The position numbers and the translations under genes are program-made. Positions 32,638 through 45,453 of a DNA stretch of 64,000 bases are shown piece by piece (the stretch's first letter is position 1; each line of letters starts with the position of its first letter). The stretch is from positions 8,857,503 through 8,921,502 of the forward strand of contig JAPTYO010000018.1 in NCBI GenBank assembly GCA_036873135.1. The letters run 5' to 3'. Below the pieces are notes generated by a model that was given only the letters and a program-made list of their open reading frames with translations, did not search any database and was not told the origin of the DNA. This DNA is from Clarkia xantiana subsp. parviflora. Taxonomy: Eukaryota; Streptophyta; Magnoliopsida; Myrtales; Onagraceae.

Positions 32638-33532
32638 GTACTTTGTTATGTGGTTCGTTGCACCTGAATCAAGAATCCAACAGGAATTTGAATCAGCTAA
32701 CATGACTGTGGAGGAAACCAAAGCTTCCTTAACATATCAATGTCACATACCTTGACAGCATGCGCTTTGCTAGGCCTGGCCCCGTCACCTATGCGTTGAT
32801 GGCTAGAGTTGTTGCAAAACTTCGATTTTAACTGGAGTTTTCCTTGTTCAGGTTTAGTCAACGTTTTACCATCGACTGCCTAATGTTTCTTTCCCTTGCC
32901 CCTTTTCCTCTTCTTCTTTCCAGCAGGTTGTTTTGGCATTTTGGTTTCTTTCGTAACCGATGCAAATCGAGTTTGTTCCATCTCGATTATATTCATGACA
33001 CTTGGGAGGTCTAGTACCGAACTTCCGAGAGTCAGTAAAGTCCTGGTTGCTCTCCAGGACTTTGGAAGAATTTCAATTATGGCTTGAATTTGTCCCATTC
33101 AACCATCTGACTTTCCTCTTCAATCGGTTTCACCATGCTACGGATTTTTTGTCCTTTTTCAAGCACACTAATGATGTTGCTCCTTAGACATTCGTCTAAA
33201 GAGGGTATAAGTGGGTGCTGAGTAACAACTAAGCCGTTTCCGTATTTTAGGAAGATGGTATCCCAGATATCCTTTGAAGAAGGAATATCCTTATACTCAG
33301 TTTCGATGTTCGAAGACATCTGAGACAGCAATATCTCCTTCGCCCTTGTGTCATCCTGCTCCCACTTGAAGTGGGTGTATGCCAGACCCTTTGTCAATCC
33401 CGCATCTGGACATCTCATTGTTTTCTGAATATGGTCTATAAGACATTCGCCTTCTAGCAGATCACTTATGCATTTGCACCACGAGTCGTAGTTCGTCTCA
33501 TTCAAAAGCTCAATTGCACTAGATGGATCCAT
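32638..33532 (-). pseudogene. gag and protease start of Copia D
   Basis: The ATG at 33532 opens MDPSSAIELLNETNYDSWCK, a typical Copia gag N terminus. It continues through DIWDTIFLKYGNG to about 33077, then a frame change leads to a Lys/Arg-rich tail (GKKKRKRGKGKK, about 32940-32900). Nearer F the translation WILDSGATNHITKY (about 32680-32640) is the aspartic protease active site. The frame is then interrupted by F and resumes at 23715. Frame changes make it non-coding today. Confidence 0.82.
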
Positions 33533-34932
33533 ATATGCAGTTATTCGATACTAACATAATGACAATCATGCATAAGTGGGAAGACAATGACATTTTGAAA
33601 AACAATTGCGTCCATCAGATATCTATGAGATAGGAAATGACTAATAATGATTCCTCATACATCTAACCCAACCGACCGCCAGTAAACCAAGGGAAGGGGG
33701 GTCGTGAAAGAGTTCACATTACCATCGTATTCTTTCTAATAGATCAGTCTTATAAACGGTTTAATCGCTATAACCAGAACGGGAGGCTTTAAAACACCCG
33801 ATCTTGGCTTTCCCAAGGCTCTTTTTTAAAATGTTTCTAGGAACTCAAGTTTGCACATATAATTCTACTACACAAGTAAATCATCATGCGCAGATCACAT
33901 CCAAGAAACCAAAACACACCTCATGCATACACGTCATGCGTCTAGTTTTCCGAGTAACTCATTCTTAGCATATATAATTCTACTCCTCAAGTAAATTATC
34001 ACATGCCAATTCATCATCAACATTCATGCATACGCATCATGCGTGATTATACCATTCAAACATGCATATTTGGCGACTGATTTCCGCTTTTAAAAATGTT
34101 TTTGGGGCTGACTTGCAATTCATGCTATAAATCAATCATGCGTACTTCTAGACATGTATTTTAGGCAATTTCAACCATCACAACATGTCTATCCTAGTGC
34201 GCAACTCATTAATTGAAAACCAGGGCTCTGCCCATAATATGCATAATCCTGCTAGCTTGACATAGTCAAGACGACAGTTCTAATCATGCAATAATATCAA
34301 TTAAATAACAACTGCAATTCAGCCTACTAAATGTTTCAGTCCCTAAATCATGCATTTCCGAGATCCATCCCCATAATCGAAACTAGGCCTCAAGTTTAAA
34401 TAAATCGATGAAATATTAAACCTTTGAGCACTGTGTAGGTAATTTAAAGTTCGAAAAAATTTGGATTTAAAAATTTTACCATCCTATTTTATTTAATTAA
34501 TTCGGTTCAAATTAATTAATTCCAGTTCGATTCATATTGATTCAGACCGGTCCGGTTCAGTAAAAAGGGTTCGGCCATACCGGTTCGGTTTAAAATAGGA
34601 TTTTGGTTTGTCACTCAAGCCGGGTCGGTTCGACCCTTATTAGTTGCCCCAGTCCGACACGACCCGAGTGGGTCGGACCAATAGGGAAAACCCTGCTTTT
34701 GACTCGCTCCGGTTTAGACCCGTGGAACCCGACCCGGTTCGGTCCGGTTCGGGTTCCCATGGTCACCCGGGTTGGTTGACCCAACCCGGTTGTGCTAAAT
34801 TGGACCGGCCCATTACCCAATGGGTTCGGTCCGAAATTGTAACTTGTGGGCCAAGTAGAATTTTAAAGTCCACTAAAAACTTAACTTGGCCTTCAAGTAA
34901 CAATTAATTATCAAATAGTTTCCAATTTTCTG

Positions 34933-34982
<50 letters not shown>

Positions 34983-35006
34983 ATTGATTATGTATATAGA
35001 ATCTTG

Positions 35007-35050
<44 letters not shown>

Positions 35051-35629
35051 TTTTAGAAAATATATCATTCTCAATATTCAATATTTAGGGATATATATTT
35101 CATCAATAATATATATATTTTCTCAATCTTTTAGGCAACTATATTATCAATATTATCTAGATCCCTAAAATTGTGCTAGATATATTAATAGTTACTATCC
35201 ACAATTATCTTGAGAACCTAGCCTAATTTTGTTCTAATCCCTTAAATTAAAAATTTCGGCCGAAATACACAAAATATTTTCCTTAATATTTTCGGACACT
35301 TAGGGTTACTTGTGGACTAAGAAATTAAAAATTTCACCTTGAACACCAAAGGATGGGTTCAGCCGAAACACAAAAAATAGGGCAAGTGGTCAAATTTAAG
35401 GATCAAATATTGTCATGATCAAGAATCCAAAGTTTAAATTTGATAAAAGTCTTGTTTTTCTTGAAGATCGTGAACATCAAACTTTTCTATGAACATCATG
35501 AAAATCCATGGCCAATCCGATTTTACCACAAAAAATGGAAAAATTCAAAATTTTAAAACTTCTTAAAAGTTTCGGCCAACATCATAGAAAACCAAGAACA
35601 CCAGTTTTATCAAAAACACGAACTCCCTA
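33533..35629 (-). other. Long 5' leader of Copia D
   Basis: About 2.1 kb without coding potential lies between gag and the primer site. It aligns by eye with the leader of G (45454-47534), for example cagatatctatgaga/cagatatctattaag and the ccagggctctgcccataat block. It includes a low-complexity block of ccggttcggt variants (34500-34810) and AT-dinucleotide runs. Confidence 0.7.
34934..34977. repeat. AT-dinucleotide microsatellite, first run
   Basis: A run of about 20 alternating AT units in the Copia D leader. A second run lies at about 35010-35046. Confidence 0.9.
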
Positions 35630-35647
35630 ACACAGACTCTGATACCA
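35630..35647 (-). other. Primer-binding site of Copia D (initiator Met tRNA type)
   Basis: On the minus strand tggtatcagagtctgtg lies one base from the LTR. tggtatcagag is the standard start of the initiator-Met primer site of plant Copia elements. Confidence 0.88.
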
Positions 35648-35648
35648 A

Positions 35649-36239
35649 TGAAGGATTTAGGGGATTAATACTACGGAAACAAAACCCTAGATACGTGCAT
35701 GGTAACCAATACGCAGCGGAATGAGTTGCACAGACTTATATTGTTTCATGTAGCCCAGGACCGTTGAGGAGAGTTCTCGATCCGCCGGACGGTTCCGGTA
35801 GAGGTTCATGTTAGAGAAGCCGCGGATTATGCCTCACAGCAAAGCCTCAGTCGATTCTTCGCGTGATGAATCTCCTGGAGTAAATTGCTCGAAGCAATTT
35901 GGCACCTCCTTGGTGGTGTGTATTTCGGCCGAACTAGCTAGGTATATGGAGGAGGGTTTTCTTATAATCTCACCATCTAGGAAGAGAGGAATAACATTAG
36001 TATTATGAAGCCCTCCTAGGACTCCCTATTTATAAGAGGGGTAAAAAGGACAAAGTCAACTTTATCCCTCACATCAATTCTGCCGGCCATGTGGGTAGGG
36101 AGGCCCAATTGGGCCTCCCATGTCAATTGGGAGTTTAGGCCTAGCCCAAAATCCCTAACGTGACTTTAACTAATTTCTTAGGTACATGGAATTATTAATG
36201 GGCTCCCAATTACGGCGGCCCATAGTCCAAATGCTTACA
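35649..36239 (-). mobile_element. 5' LTR of Copia D
   Basis: It starts tgaaggatttaggggattaa and ends agtccaaatgcttaca, followed by the duplication gttcc (36240-36244). It matches 2096-2693 with a moderate number of differences. Confidence 0.87.
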
Positions 36240-39200
36240 GTTCCCTCCACCGCTCATCAAGTTATGAGATTCCCCACTCTTCACGGAATGGGGGAGGTGT
36301 GGGGTGACCAAAGCGCATCTCGACAATGCTACATCAACCTCCTCCAGAGGCGCAACCAAAAAGAGGCCCTATCTATCGTCATTGGAGAGGACTCGAGAGA
36401 AGAAGGTGGACTCCCTGCCCCGATGGAAGAATTAATAGAGATCGCCATCGATGGGGAAGACAAGAAGGTTAGAATCGGGTCTGCTCTACCGACGGAGCTA
36501 GCAGAAAGGATAATTTCCCTCTTAGGGAATATAAAGAGTGGTTCGCTTGGGAGCCCAGTGATATGCCATGGATAAGTCCCGACATCATCTCCCACGAGCT
36601 CAAAATAGACCCGGCCTTAAAACCTATTGCCCAAAGAAGGAGATCTATGGGAGCAGAAAGGAAGGCGGTGATATGCCAAGAAGTGTGAAAGTTGGTCGAC
36701 GCCGGCTTCGTCAAGGAAATACGATTCCAAACTTGGGTCGCCAATCCTGTCTTAGTAAGGAAATCCAACAAGAGGTGGAGGATGTGCGTAAACTTCCGAG
36801 ATCTCAATAAAGCGTGTCCCGAGGATTCCCACCCATTGCGAAGGATCGACCAACTTGTCGACGCCACATCAGGACATGAGCATCTAAGCTTCATGGACGC
36901 ATACTCAGGATATAACCAGATACAAATGCATCCCGACGACGAAGCCCATACCGCCTTCTACGCCGATAGTGATATTTATCACTATAAGGTAATGCCCTTT
37001 GGATTAATAAACGCTGGCGCCACCTATCAACGAATGGTCAACAAGATTTTCAAGTCGATGCTGGGTAGAAACATGGAAGCTTATGTCGACGATATGCTCA
37101 TCAAAACGAAAAGGGGTCAATATCATGTCCAAGATTTAGAAGAGGCGTTCACTTGCATGCGAAGCCGCCAAGTACGATTAAATCCAACAAAATGTGCTTT
37201 TGGTGCTTGATCAAAAAAATTCCTGGGATTTATGGTCAGCCAGAGGGGGATCGAGGCTAACCCAAAAAAAGTTTCTACCATAGAAGAGATGTCCTCGCCT
37301 ACTTGTTACAGAGAGGTACAAAGTCTCAATGGGAGGTTGGCGTCACTGGGAAGATTCCTGGCGAGATCAGGTGATAAACCCCTTCAATTCTTCAAAGTAT
37401 TAAGGTCGAACAAGAAGTTCCAGTGGATGCTCGAGTGCGAGGAGGCTTTTCAACAGCTAAAGAAACACCTCCATTCGCTTCCCGCCCTAGCCAATCCACT
37501 ACCTGAAGACCCCCTATTCCTCTACCTGAGTGTAAGCTCAGCAGCGGTGAGTTCAGTACTGATTAAAGAAACGTGAAATATTCAAATTCCGGTTTACTAT
37601 GTAAGTAAGCTCTTCAGTGTCACCGAAGCAAACTACATGGAAATCGAGAAATATTTGTATGCACTACTGATTTTTAATTCATCCTATTGCCTTGTTATTA
37701 GGATAGGTGAATTTCTAAAGATACATCCCCCCGAAGGAACCGGACATGATAATTTCATCATCCGGCTCGAGCAAGAATCAAAGGAACCAAATGGATTTGC
37801 CAAATATTTCCCTTTCTAACCACACTATTATGAGTACTTAGCGGCGAGAAAGCTCCGGCCCTATTTCCACGCCCACGAAATCACAGTGCTCACCAACCAA
37901 CCTCTAAAGCAGCTCTTGCAGAAGCCCGACATCTCGGGGATAATGGTCAAATGGGCGGTAGAATTAAGTGAGTTTCGCATTCACTTCGAACAACGAAAGG
38001 CGGTCAAAGCCAAGCACTAGCCGACTTCATCGCTGAAAACACGGTAACGCCAGACGCCAAACCTGTTATCCTCCCCCAAGAGGAGCACGTGAAGACAACA
38101 CCCGAGAATGTAGCCAACGATACTATGCCATGGCTCTTATATACCGACAACTCATCTTCTTCTCAAGGATGTGAGGCATGTATGATATTAACGTCGCTTG
38201 ATGGAGAACCCCTCCGGTATGCGCTGGTCCTAACCTTTCGAGCTACCAATAAAGAAGTGGAATACGAGGCGCTACTCACAAGTCTTCGCATAGCCAAAGG
38301 TATGGGAATTACAAATTTGAAAGTACAATGCGATTCTGAGTTGAATGTCAATCAGACAAACGGAACTTACATCGCCAAGGGTGAGAATATGAAGAAGTAT
38401 GCAGAATAGGTGCGATGACTCGTACGGGACATGTCTCATTTCCAAATAGAGACTATCCCTCGAGAAACCAACCAGGAAGCTGACGCCCTTAGCAAATTTT
38501 CTTGGGGAAACACCCTCCCCGCACCGGTACACTTCATCGAGTGCTCCCTCTATTCAGCCGTGGAGTCGGGGGCAGAGTTCCTTAATATCCAAGCACCTGA
38601 CTCATGGATAACTCCCATCCAGAACTATTTGGAATGAGGAAATATCCCAGAAGATTCGTTGGATGCGACCAAAATTCAGAGAATGGCGGGACGATTTGCA
38701 TCTTGGACGGACACCTCTACAAAAGAGCATACTCCACGCCTTATCTCTGATGTGTGGCCGCCCCTCAAATGAAGAAGATTATTGAAGAATTACATAAAGG
38801 CGACTCCGGGTGTCATGAAGGAGCAAAGACTTTGGTGTTAAGAGCCCTACGACAGGGATTCTACTAGCCAACAATGCATAGAGAGGTGATAACGCTCGTA
38901 CGAGCTTGTCCCACCTGTCAAGTCTACGCTCCGAGAATAACAAGACCGCCTGCGGAACTCACATCTATAATGAGCTCCTGTTCCTTCGCGCAATGGGGAA
39001 TCGACTCATAGGGCCTTTGCCCAAATCGACAGATCAGCGAACACATATCGTGGTCGCCATTGACTATTTCTCTAAATGGATAGAAGCAAGAGCTTACGCA
39101 TCAACAACTACTTTCCAAATGATAAAGTTCATCTGTGAACAAATCATATGCCAATATGGAGTGCCAAAAATCCTCATCAGGGATAACGGTCCCAACTTTC

Positions 39201-39719
39201 CAGCGAAGAACTGGCCGACTTTGTGAAAAAAAATGCTTATCAATCATCGTTTCGGCATTGTCCATCATGCACAAACTAATGGAGAAGTCGAGGCGGAAAA
39301 TAAAACGATCCTTAACGGACTAAAGAAGATGGTGGCTACTCTGAAGGGAAATTGGGTCGAGGAGCTGGACCAAGTACTTTGGGCGCTTAGTACCACACCC
39401 AAAAGAGCCACTGGCGAAACCCCTGGTCTATGGGTCCAAGGCCGTATCGCCCATAGAAGTAGCTAATATCTCTCAAAGGGTTGCCACATACGGAGTCAAT
39501 CAAAACGACGAACAAAGGAGGATCGATCTGGATCTTGTGGATGAGAAAATATGGGCCTCCGAAGAAACTCAAGGAAGAATGACGCTCGCCACTGCTAGAT
39601 ATTTTAACCCAAAAGTTGGGCGACGAAAGTTCTTCCTAGAAGAGAAGGTGCTACGAAGAAACGAGTTTGTAGCGGCCGACCAAAGAGGAAAAATGGTGCC
39701 CAAATGGGAAGGTCCTTAT
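36240..39719 (+). pseudogene. pol of A (protease end, RT, RNase H domains, integrase)
   Basis: It continues the A frame after Copia D: VPSTAHQVMRFPTLHGMGEV (36240 on). RT is best seen at 36692-37210 with YVDD at about 37081. A TGA after KCAFGA (37208-37210) replaces the His codon region of B. The first RNase H is cut by a ~180-bp insertion at 37668-37849. The second RNase H shows LLYTDNSSSSQG (about 38130), with Asn where B has Gly. Integrase pieces follow (GCHEGAKTLVLRALRQGFY near 38810, DYFSKWIEARAYAST near 39060, NGPNFPAKN near 39190). Many stops and frame changes occur. The frame ends in WEGPY at the G insertion site and finishes at 48160-48273. Confidence 0.85.
37668..37849. other. Foreign ~180-bp insertion in the A RNase H region
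   Basis: B reads KYLFALIITARKLRPYFHAHE without a break here. In A the same residues appear as EKYLYALLI, then about 180 bp of unrelated sequence, then AARKLRPYFHAHE. I recognise no inverted repeats, LTR or poly-A tail, and no clear duplication. Confidence 0.6.
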
Positions 39720-40314
39720 TGTTAGATTACGGGGAGTAATCACTACGGATACTTAAACAAGATACATGCTAGTAATCGGAATTACGCACCGGAAGATTCG
39801 TACATACCTTTAAAATGATCTGTAGACCCAAGATCTTCTCTGGAGGGAATTCACGATCTTCCGGTTGGGACCCGTAGAGGTTCTTATTAGGGAAGCCCTA
39901 CGTGGTGCAAGCTCCACAGCAAAGCCTCTGATCGATTCTTGGCACGGGGACAGATCTCTAGAGTGTTTGCTTGGAAAGCAAATTGGCACACCCTTGGTGA
40001 AGACAAAGGGTTCGGGCAAAACCTTGTGGGGTGTGGGGTTGATGGTTTTTCTCTCTAAAACACTCTAATGAGAGAATTGTGATTAACCCTAAAAATACCC
40101 TAACACCTCTTATTTATAGGAGGAGAAAATTTGACAAAAGTCCACTTTGCCCACTCCTATTTTCGGCCGGCCACTTATGCATAGGGAGGCCCAATTTTCG
40201 GCCTCTCATGTCAATTGAGATTTGGGTCTAGCTCAATTACCCTAATGTATCATTTACCCAAGTTCATTAGGAAACTATACATATTATTACGGCGCCCATC
40301 ACCATATGCTTACA
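39720..40314 (-). mobile_element. 3' LTR of Copia G
   Basis: It starts tgttagattacggggagtaa and ends caccatatgcttaca. The purine tract complement gctcccactcgccgg follows. It matches 47554-48159. Confidence 0.87.
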
Positions 40315-41459
40315 GCTCCCACTCGCCGGAATGGGAGGGTGCCTGTTAATGTATTGTCGTCCAAATCTGCATCAACATTTCACTCCTTCGATCTGCTCCT
40401 TACTTCCGAATAGTTCATACGAGGTTTGTCGTGTGACCGGCGGATACGACGGGCATTGTGCTACTCATCTGTTAGGAGTATTGTAGCGCCCGCGGAACAT
40501 TGATTCCCTTTTCTCCAATCAACCTGTTGTAAACAACATTTATATTGTACCGCACTGTATCCTAGGTCAACTGTTAATTCTCCTTTTGCCTAGTTTCTAC
40601 ATAGGAACACTTCTCCAAGGCATCCGTACAAGTATTCACAACCTTCAACTAATATTCGGTTGGTGGCCACCTAATGAATACAAGAGTCGGTGAATTGCAG
40701 GTGAACTTGACCATCCCCATCGCTCATATCCTTAGTCAGACCCAACCGGTTTCCAAAGATGTGGTCACTAGGCCTTTTTGTTCAGCACTACGCTCGTACG
40801 CCGGGAAGCGAGCATTGAGCCTGACCTTAGATATGAGTTCTGAGTCCGTGAGGATACTTTAGGTGCCTCTTCATAAGGCTCCTGGGATCAATCACACGCT
40901 CGAGGTGAAGAAGTTTGCGCCCTCCAGAATCTCGAGGGTTCCTTCCTAGCACAACCGAGCCGTGACCCCGTGGTCGAACGTGGCACGCGCAGTATGAAGC
41001 ACACGTTGATAGCATACTTGAACCTTTTGGGTTTACAGGAAAGGGATATGTCAATCATGCTATCACAGATTCTCCTCTGGCCTAGAATGTGGTTAAATAA
41101 TGAACGAAGTTCATCATGGCGATATGCAAAACGAAGATCACGCCGAGTTACTTCGGAACTAGATAATCGTCTTGCTTATTCAAGTTTATCCCCCTGACTC
41201 TTAGCCAGTCTTGCTTGGCGAAGGCCTCCCTCCATCGCAAGACGACCGTACCTGTGTGACCAGGTAAAGCCCACATTCAACATAGTTTGGCAGAGGATTG
41301 CGTCCTCCTACGACTTAGTTTATTGACCCTAAATCTGATGTAATCAAAACATTATGACGTCGATTGATCATAAACTCAGTTGCAATTCTTTCGCTTACAA
41401 AATGTAACTTTCTAATATCAAAATGTTATCACAGATACATGCCATTTCTAAACCCTATG
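40315..41459 (-). other. 3' noncoding region of Copia G
   Basis: Homologous by eye to 2694-3778 in D. No domain is visible. Confidence 0.65.
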
Positions 41460-43720
41460 CAATCCAAGCAGTTTTACATGCTTTTCGAATATGTCCATGC
41501 GTAGTGGTTTTGTTAATGGGTCCGTTGCCAAGTTATTGGTGTACAAGTATTCCATAGTGACTATACTGTCTACTATTATTAAAATTTAGCATGAAATTAT
41601 TTCTCATCAATGTGCTTGGTCCTACTACGGTACTTCGGATTCTTAACTGTCGCAATGGCTGCTTGACTGTTAGAGAAGACCTTAACAGGTTTATTCTCAA
41701 CATCACCATCAAGCAGTGCAGTTAGAAGCCTTTTTTTTAGCCAGACCGCTTCCTGTGCTTCCTTGGAGAGAGCTACGAATTCCGATTCCATTTTGGACAG
41801 CGCGACTTAGGTTTGCTTCTTGCTCGTCCATGAAATGGCGGCATTAGCAAGGAGGAATGCTCCTCCTGTGGTGGACTTATGATCATCCAGATTGCCACCA
41901 CGGTTGGCGTCAATGTAATCGGTCAATTCTAACTTCCTGCTCTCATAGCACAGTTCGTAGTCAGCTGTACCTTTTCAGATAACGAGTTACTCGTTTTATA
42001 GTCTTTAAATGTTGATGGCCAGGATCTGATAGGATACGTGCTTCTAGGCCCATGGCGTAACAGTTATCCAGACGGGTGCATTGCATGGCGTACATCAAAT
42101 TACCAACCATGCTTAAATACTCTGCACCCTTCATTTTTTCACGCTCTGCCAGGTTCTTAGGGCCGTCACGTTTTGACAGTGCGCACCCAAAAAACACTGG
42201 CGTTTCCACGGGTTTTGCATCCTGTAATCTGAATCCTTTCAACAGTTTGTTGATATAAGCTTCTTGAGACAGACACAATCTCCGGGTAGCCCGATCTCTA
42301 GCAATTTTAATGCCTAAGATGTACGTGGCCTCTCCCATGTCCTTCATCTCAAATACATATGCCAACCAGGACTTTGACTTGTTCATAAAACTCATGTCGT
42401 TTGAGGCAATGAGTATGTTGTCCACGTATAAAGTTAAGATGACATACTTAGACCCAGAGGTCGTATAATAAACGCACGGATCCTCGTGAAGATTCACAAA
42501 TCCGTTTCCAACGATTTCCTCGTGGCATCTGCGGTACCATTGCCGAGACGACTGTTTAAGACCGTAAATGGACTTTTGGAGTTTACAAACTTTATGTTCG
42601 TTACCAGGAGTAATAAAACCCTCTGGTTGCTCCATGTAGATCTCTTCCTCCAGGTTTCTGAGAAGGAATGCGGTCTTAATACTTGTTTGGTGAGGTTCGA
42701 AATTGAAACCTGCTACCAGGACCATAAATAGCCCTTACCGTGGTTTTACGCACAGTTGGTGTGTATGTTTCGTCAAAGTCCACTCCGTGAAGATGGGTAT
42801 AGCCTTTCGTAATAAGTCGAGCTTTGTATCGTTCGACCTTTTCCATCAGTGGTGAGCCTTCTTTCAGGACTCACAGTATCCGTATGCCCCAGTGATTAGC
42901 AGTTAAATCAACTACAGACTATATTGGCTTTCATTTAGGCGATCTCTCTCAATTATTAGTTTTCTTCATTTCTCTACTTGAGGTGTTTCCAATGTAGTGC
43001 AAAAGTTGCTAAAGTGAGAAAATCACTCTTCTAGATGGGGTACTTCTTTCGAGAAGTTCGACGCCTTTGACCTTCGTCAAGGCTTGATTATCCCGTCTTT
43101 GAGTCTTAACGTCTCTCCCACTCAGAATAATATTTCTTATCGGAGCATTTCTTCCAATTGGGATCAAATCTCCCACTCGAGATAATGCTTCTCATCGGAG
43201 CATCACTTCTATTGGGTACAAGAGGAGTGCTTTAACCGTAACCGACAATTTTCCTTATACGATTTCTTGGTCTCATAATTTTACTTCCAATATGAATTCC
43301 TTGATCACTAGGATCTGGAACCAAGTTTGTCGGATCACTCCCACTGGGAGCAATGGGTAGTATAGGTAGTTGTGGCATCTCCGGTTTAGCATTAAGATAA
43401 TGAGGTTCAACTTGATACGTCCGGACAGCAATAGTGATTACTTGTGGTAGGCGTTTAGACCTCCCACTGGATTTATTATGAAAATGTTTCCATTATCATT
43501 TACCATGTCATTCACTCGAGTTTCTGGCTCAAATCTCTCCCACTCGAATTAAGTGGTACCTGGTGTCAGTAATATCCTGCTCCTGATTTGATCAAGACTC
43601 ATTATCTGAACTGTCAATGCATTGGAAAATTCATCCTCAAGTATGTAATGCCACATGTTCGACCACGGTACCATGTCTTTAAGATGTAAACATGTATTTT
43701 CAAAGAGTAGTAATATACTT
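41460..43720 (-). pseudogene. Copia G reverse transcriptase and RNase H, broken
   Basis: The best frame is 41961-42725: TAFLLRNLEEEIYMEQPEGF, VCKLQKSIYGLKQSSRQWYR, then LTLYVDNILIASND, where the catalytic YVDD has become YVDN. SMVGNLMYAMQCTR follows. RNase H appears at 41597-41791 (MESEFVALSKEAQEAVWL, NSQAAIATVKNPKYRSRTKH), with DSQ changed to NSQ. Two catalytic aspartates are therefore replaced by Asn, besides frame changes. The part toward 43700 is the post-integrase linker (ILEDEFSNAL near 43640). Confidence 0.82.
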
Positions 43721-44831
43721 TTTTCCTAAATACGTGGTTAATGCGCAAATTAATGCCGCATGATGATATGAGTAGCTCATTATCATTCTCAGCTTTTATG
43801 GTGGCGTGTCTTACCGATTACAATGGAACGCAGTTTTACATTAATGTAAATCATTTTCTCATCATCCCATTGGGAAAGTGTGACGAAATGACAACAACAT
43901 TTATGTTTACAAACTATGCTTATAGAAGTGTTTCATTTGATTTGAATGCTTAGCCTAACTTCTCGTTCAAGGCGTACGGAAGGAAAATCGTGTAACCGAC
44001 TTCATCCTTCTTCGTTTGCTAACTTATTCAGAGATTTTATCCCATCTCCGATCTGAGCATTTTAGGTTTTCACCTTATGCGTCAGTTGATACTTTTATAA
44101 GGTCGTAGTAGTTTCGAAGCCTACTTCCTACCGATGTAAATGTTATCAATAAGTTATTTCCGAAGGAATGCAAACGAAAATTCAGCATATCATCATTTTA
44201 AACACTTCATTATTAAATTCGTACTTTGAAACGATGTGTTCCTTCTTTCGAGGTCCACTTGCGCGTAGCGCAATTTTACCGAAGTTTTAACCTTTGGTTA
44301 AATCGTTCCATTTTTGAATTTAACATAATTTAATCCAATCGGTCTCGCACATGATTATCATTACAGTTTATTTCATCCAAGAGTAATATTAATAAAGAAA
44401 GAGTTTCAATCGGTTAAATTTTAGAGCTACGCAATCGATGGACTTTAATGGCATATTGAAGTTACTCAACTGTGTGATTAAGATGCATGGAGTTGTTTGA
44501 TTTTGGCCATGTTCAATAGCCTTATTGTTTCTGTTTTCTTACTTTTCAGATCGATCTCGTTTCTAGCCGAGTCGATTAATCTTGATAAGTAGAACTCATT
44601 TCAAATCGAATGGTAACTACTTTATTCAAAAAATTCTGAAATATCAATAACCAAAATTCAAACATAAAATTGAACAGTATGAGAAATAACCACAATGGCA
44701 AAATATAGATCATCCACGAAGCTTTTAAAAGATAAGGTAGAGCATTGAGAGGATTTAAACGAGACAATTCAATGTACTTTTATTACTGGCGTTCATCACA
44801 CCGGATGATCGTTTGAGGACCAATAAGATGA
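43721..44831. other. Copia G interior with no recognisable protease or integrase
   Basis: D encodes protease, GAG-pre-integrase and integrase at this position. Here 1.1 kb of AT-rich DNA shows none of their motifs on either strand. Either the region has been replaced or it has diverged beyond recognition. Confidence 0.5.
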
Positions 44832-45453
44832 TCATGATTCCTCTGCATTTTCCCTTGATCTCTTGTGGTGAAGCGCAGAGGGACCCTCTGGTTGATCTTG
44901 TTTGCCATCAACAAACAGGACCGTGATGAATTTGAGTGACTCAATCAAGTAGCCAAGTATGTTGTCATCAGCCAACCAAGATAGAGGGTACCTTTGGCAA
45001 TACTGAGTATCTTTCTCCAATTTGATCTCTCGTTCGTGAGATCTGATATGGGTTTTACACCTGCATCTTGAGAAATAAGAGCAACATACTCAAATAGCAC
45101 TCCTCTGGCTTCGGTTGCCTTACCTCCACAGAAGCGGAGTCTAATAGCGCACCAAAGTTGAAGAGTACTAAGGTCGAGTTTGAAGTCCTCCGCAACCTCT
45201 CTTTCCAAGGTTGCCAGTATCACCTCGCAAGCTCTCCGATCCATAAAGCTCCTTAACTTGTTAGGGTATGTAAGGACGCTTTATCATTCACCAATGTTCT
45301 CCATTTGTTCACGTCAATAAACTTATGTATATTTTCAGTGAAAAGAAGTTCTCTTACATATTCAGTCCACACATCATAATCCATGCCATCCAGATTGCGA
45401 GGCTTGTAGAAGGAAACCGAACCAGCCATGAAAACTAACACTTTGATAATCAT
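44832..45453 (-). pseudogene. gag of Copia G
   Basis: Minus-strand frames start near 45453 with AGSVSFYKPRNLDGMDYDVW (gag N terminus). They continue in another frame with KLDLSTLQLWCAIRLRFCGG and PISDLTNERSNWRKILSIAK, ending near 44832. Two to three frame changes break it. Confidence 0.65.

Larger units (their letters stand above)
2096..36239 (-). mobile_element. Ty1/Copia LTR retrotransposon D, inserted in A
   Basis: D has minus-strand orientation with two ~595-bp LTRs. Next to the right LTR is an initiator-Met-type primer site, and a purine tract lies next to the left LTR. Domain order along the minus strand is gag (33532-32880), protease (about 32700-32638 and 23715-23640), integrase (23450-22655), reverse transcriptase and RNase H (6013-3779). 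It carries Gypsy F in the protease region and Gypsy C after the integrase core. Its flanks are gtacc (2091-2095) and gttcc (36240-36244), one mismatch. Its own length is about 8.6 kb. Coding frames are broken at several places. Confidence 0.88.

Noticed and set aside
23711..32642. A 5-bp target duplication for F (atcct/gtact)
   Set aside because: Only three of five positions match, which is close to chance, so it was not accepted.
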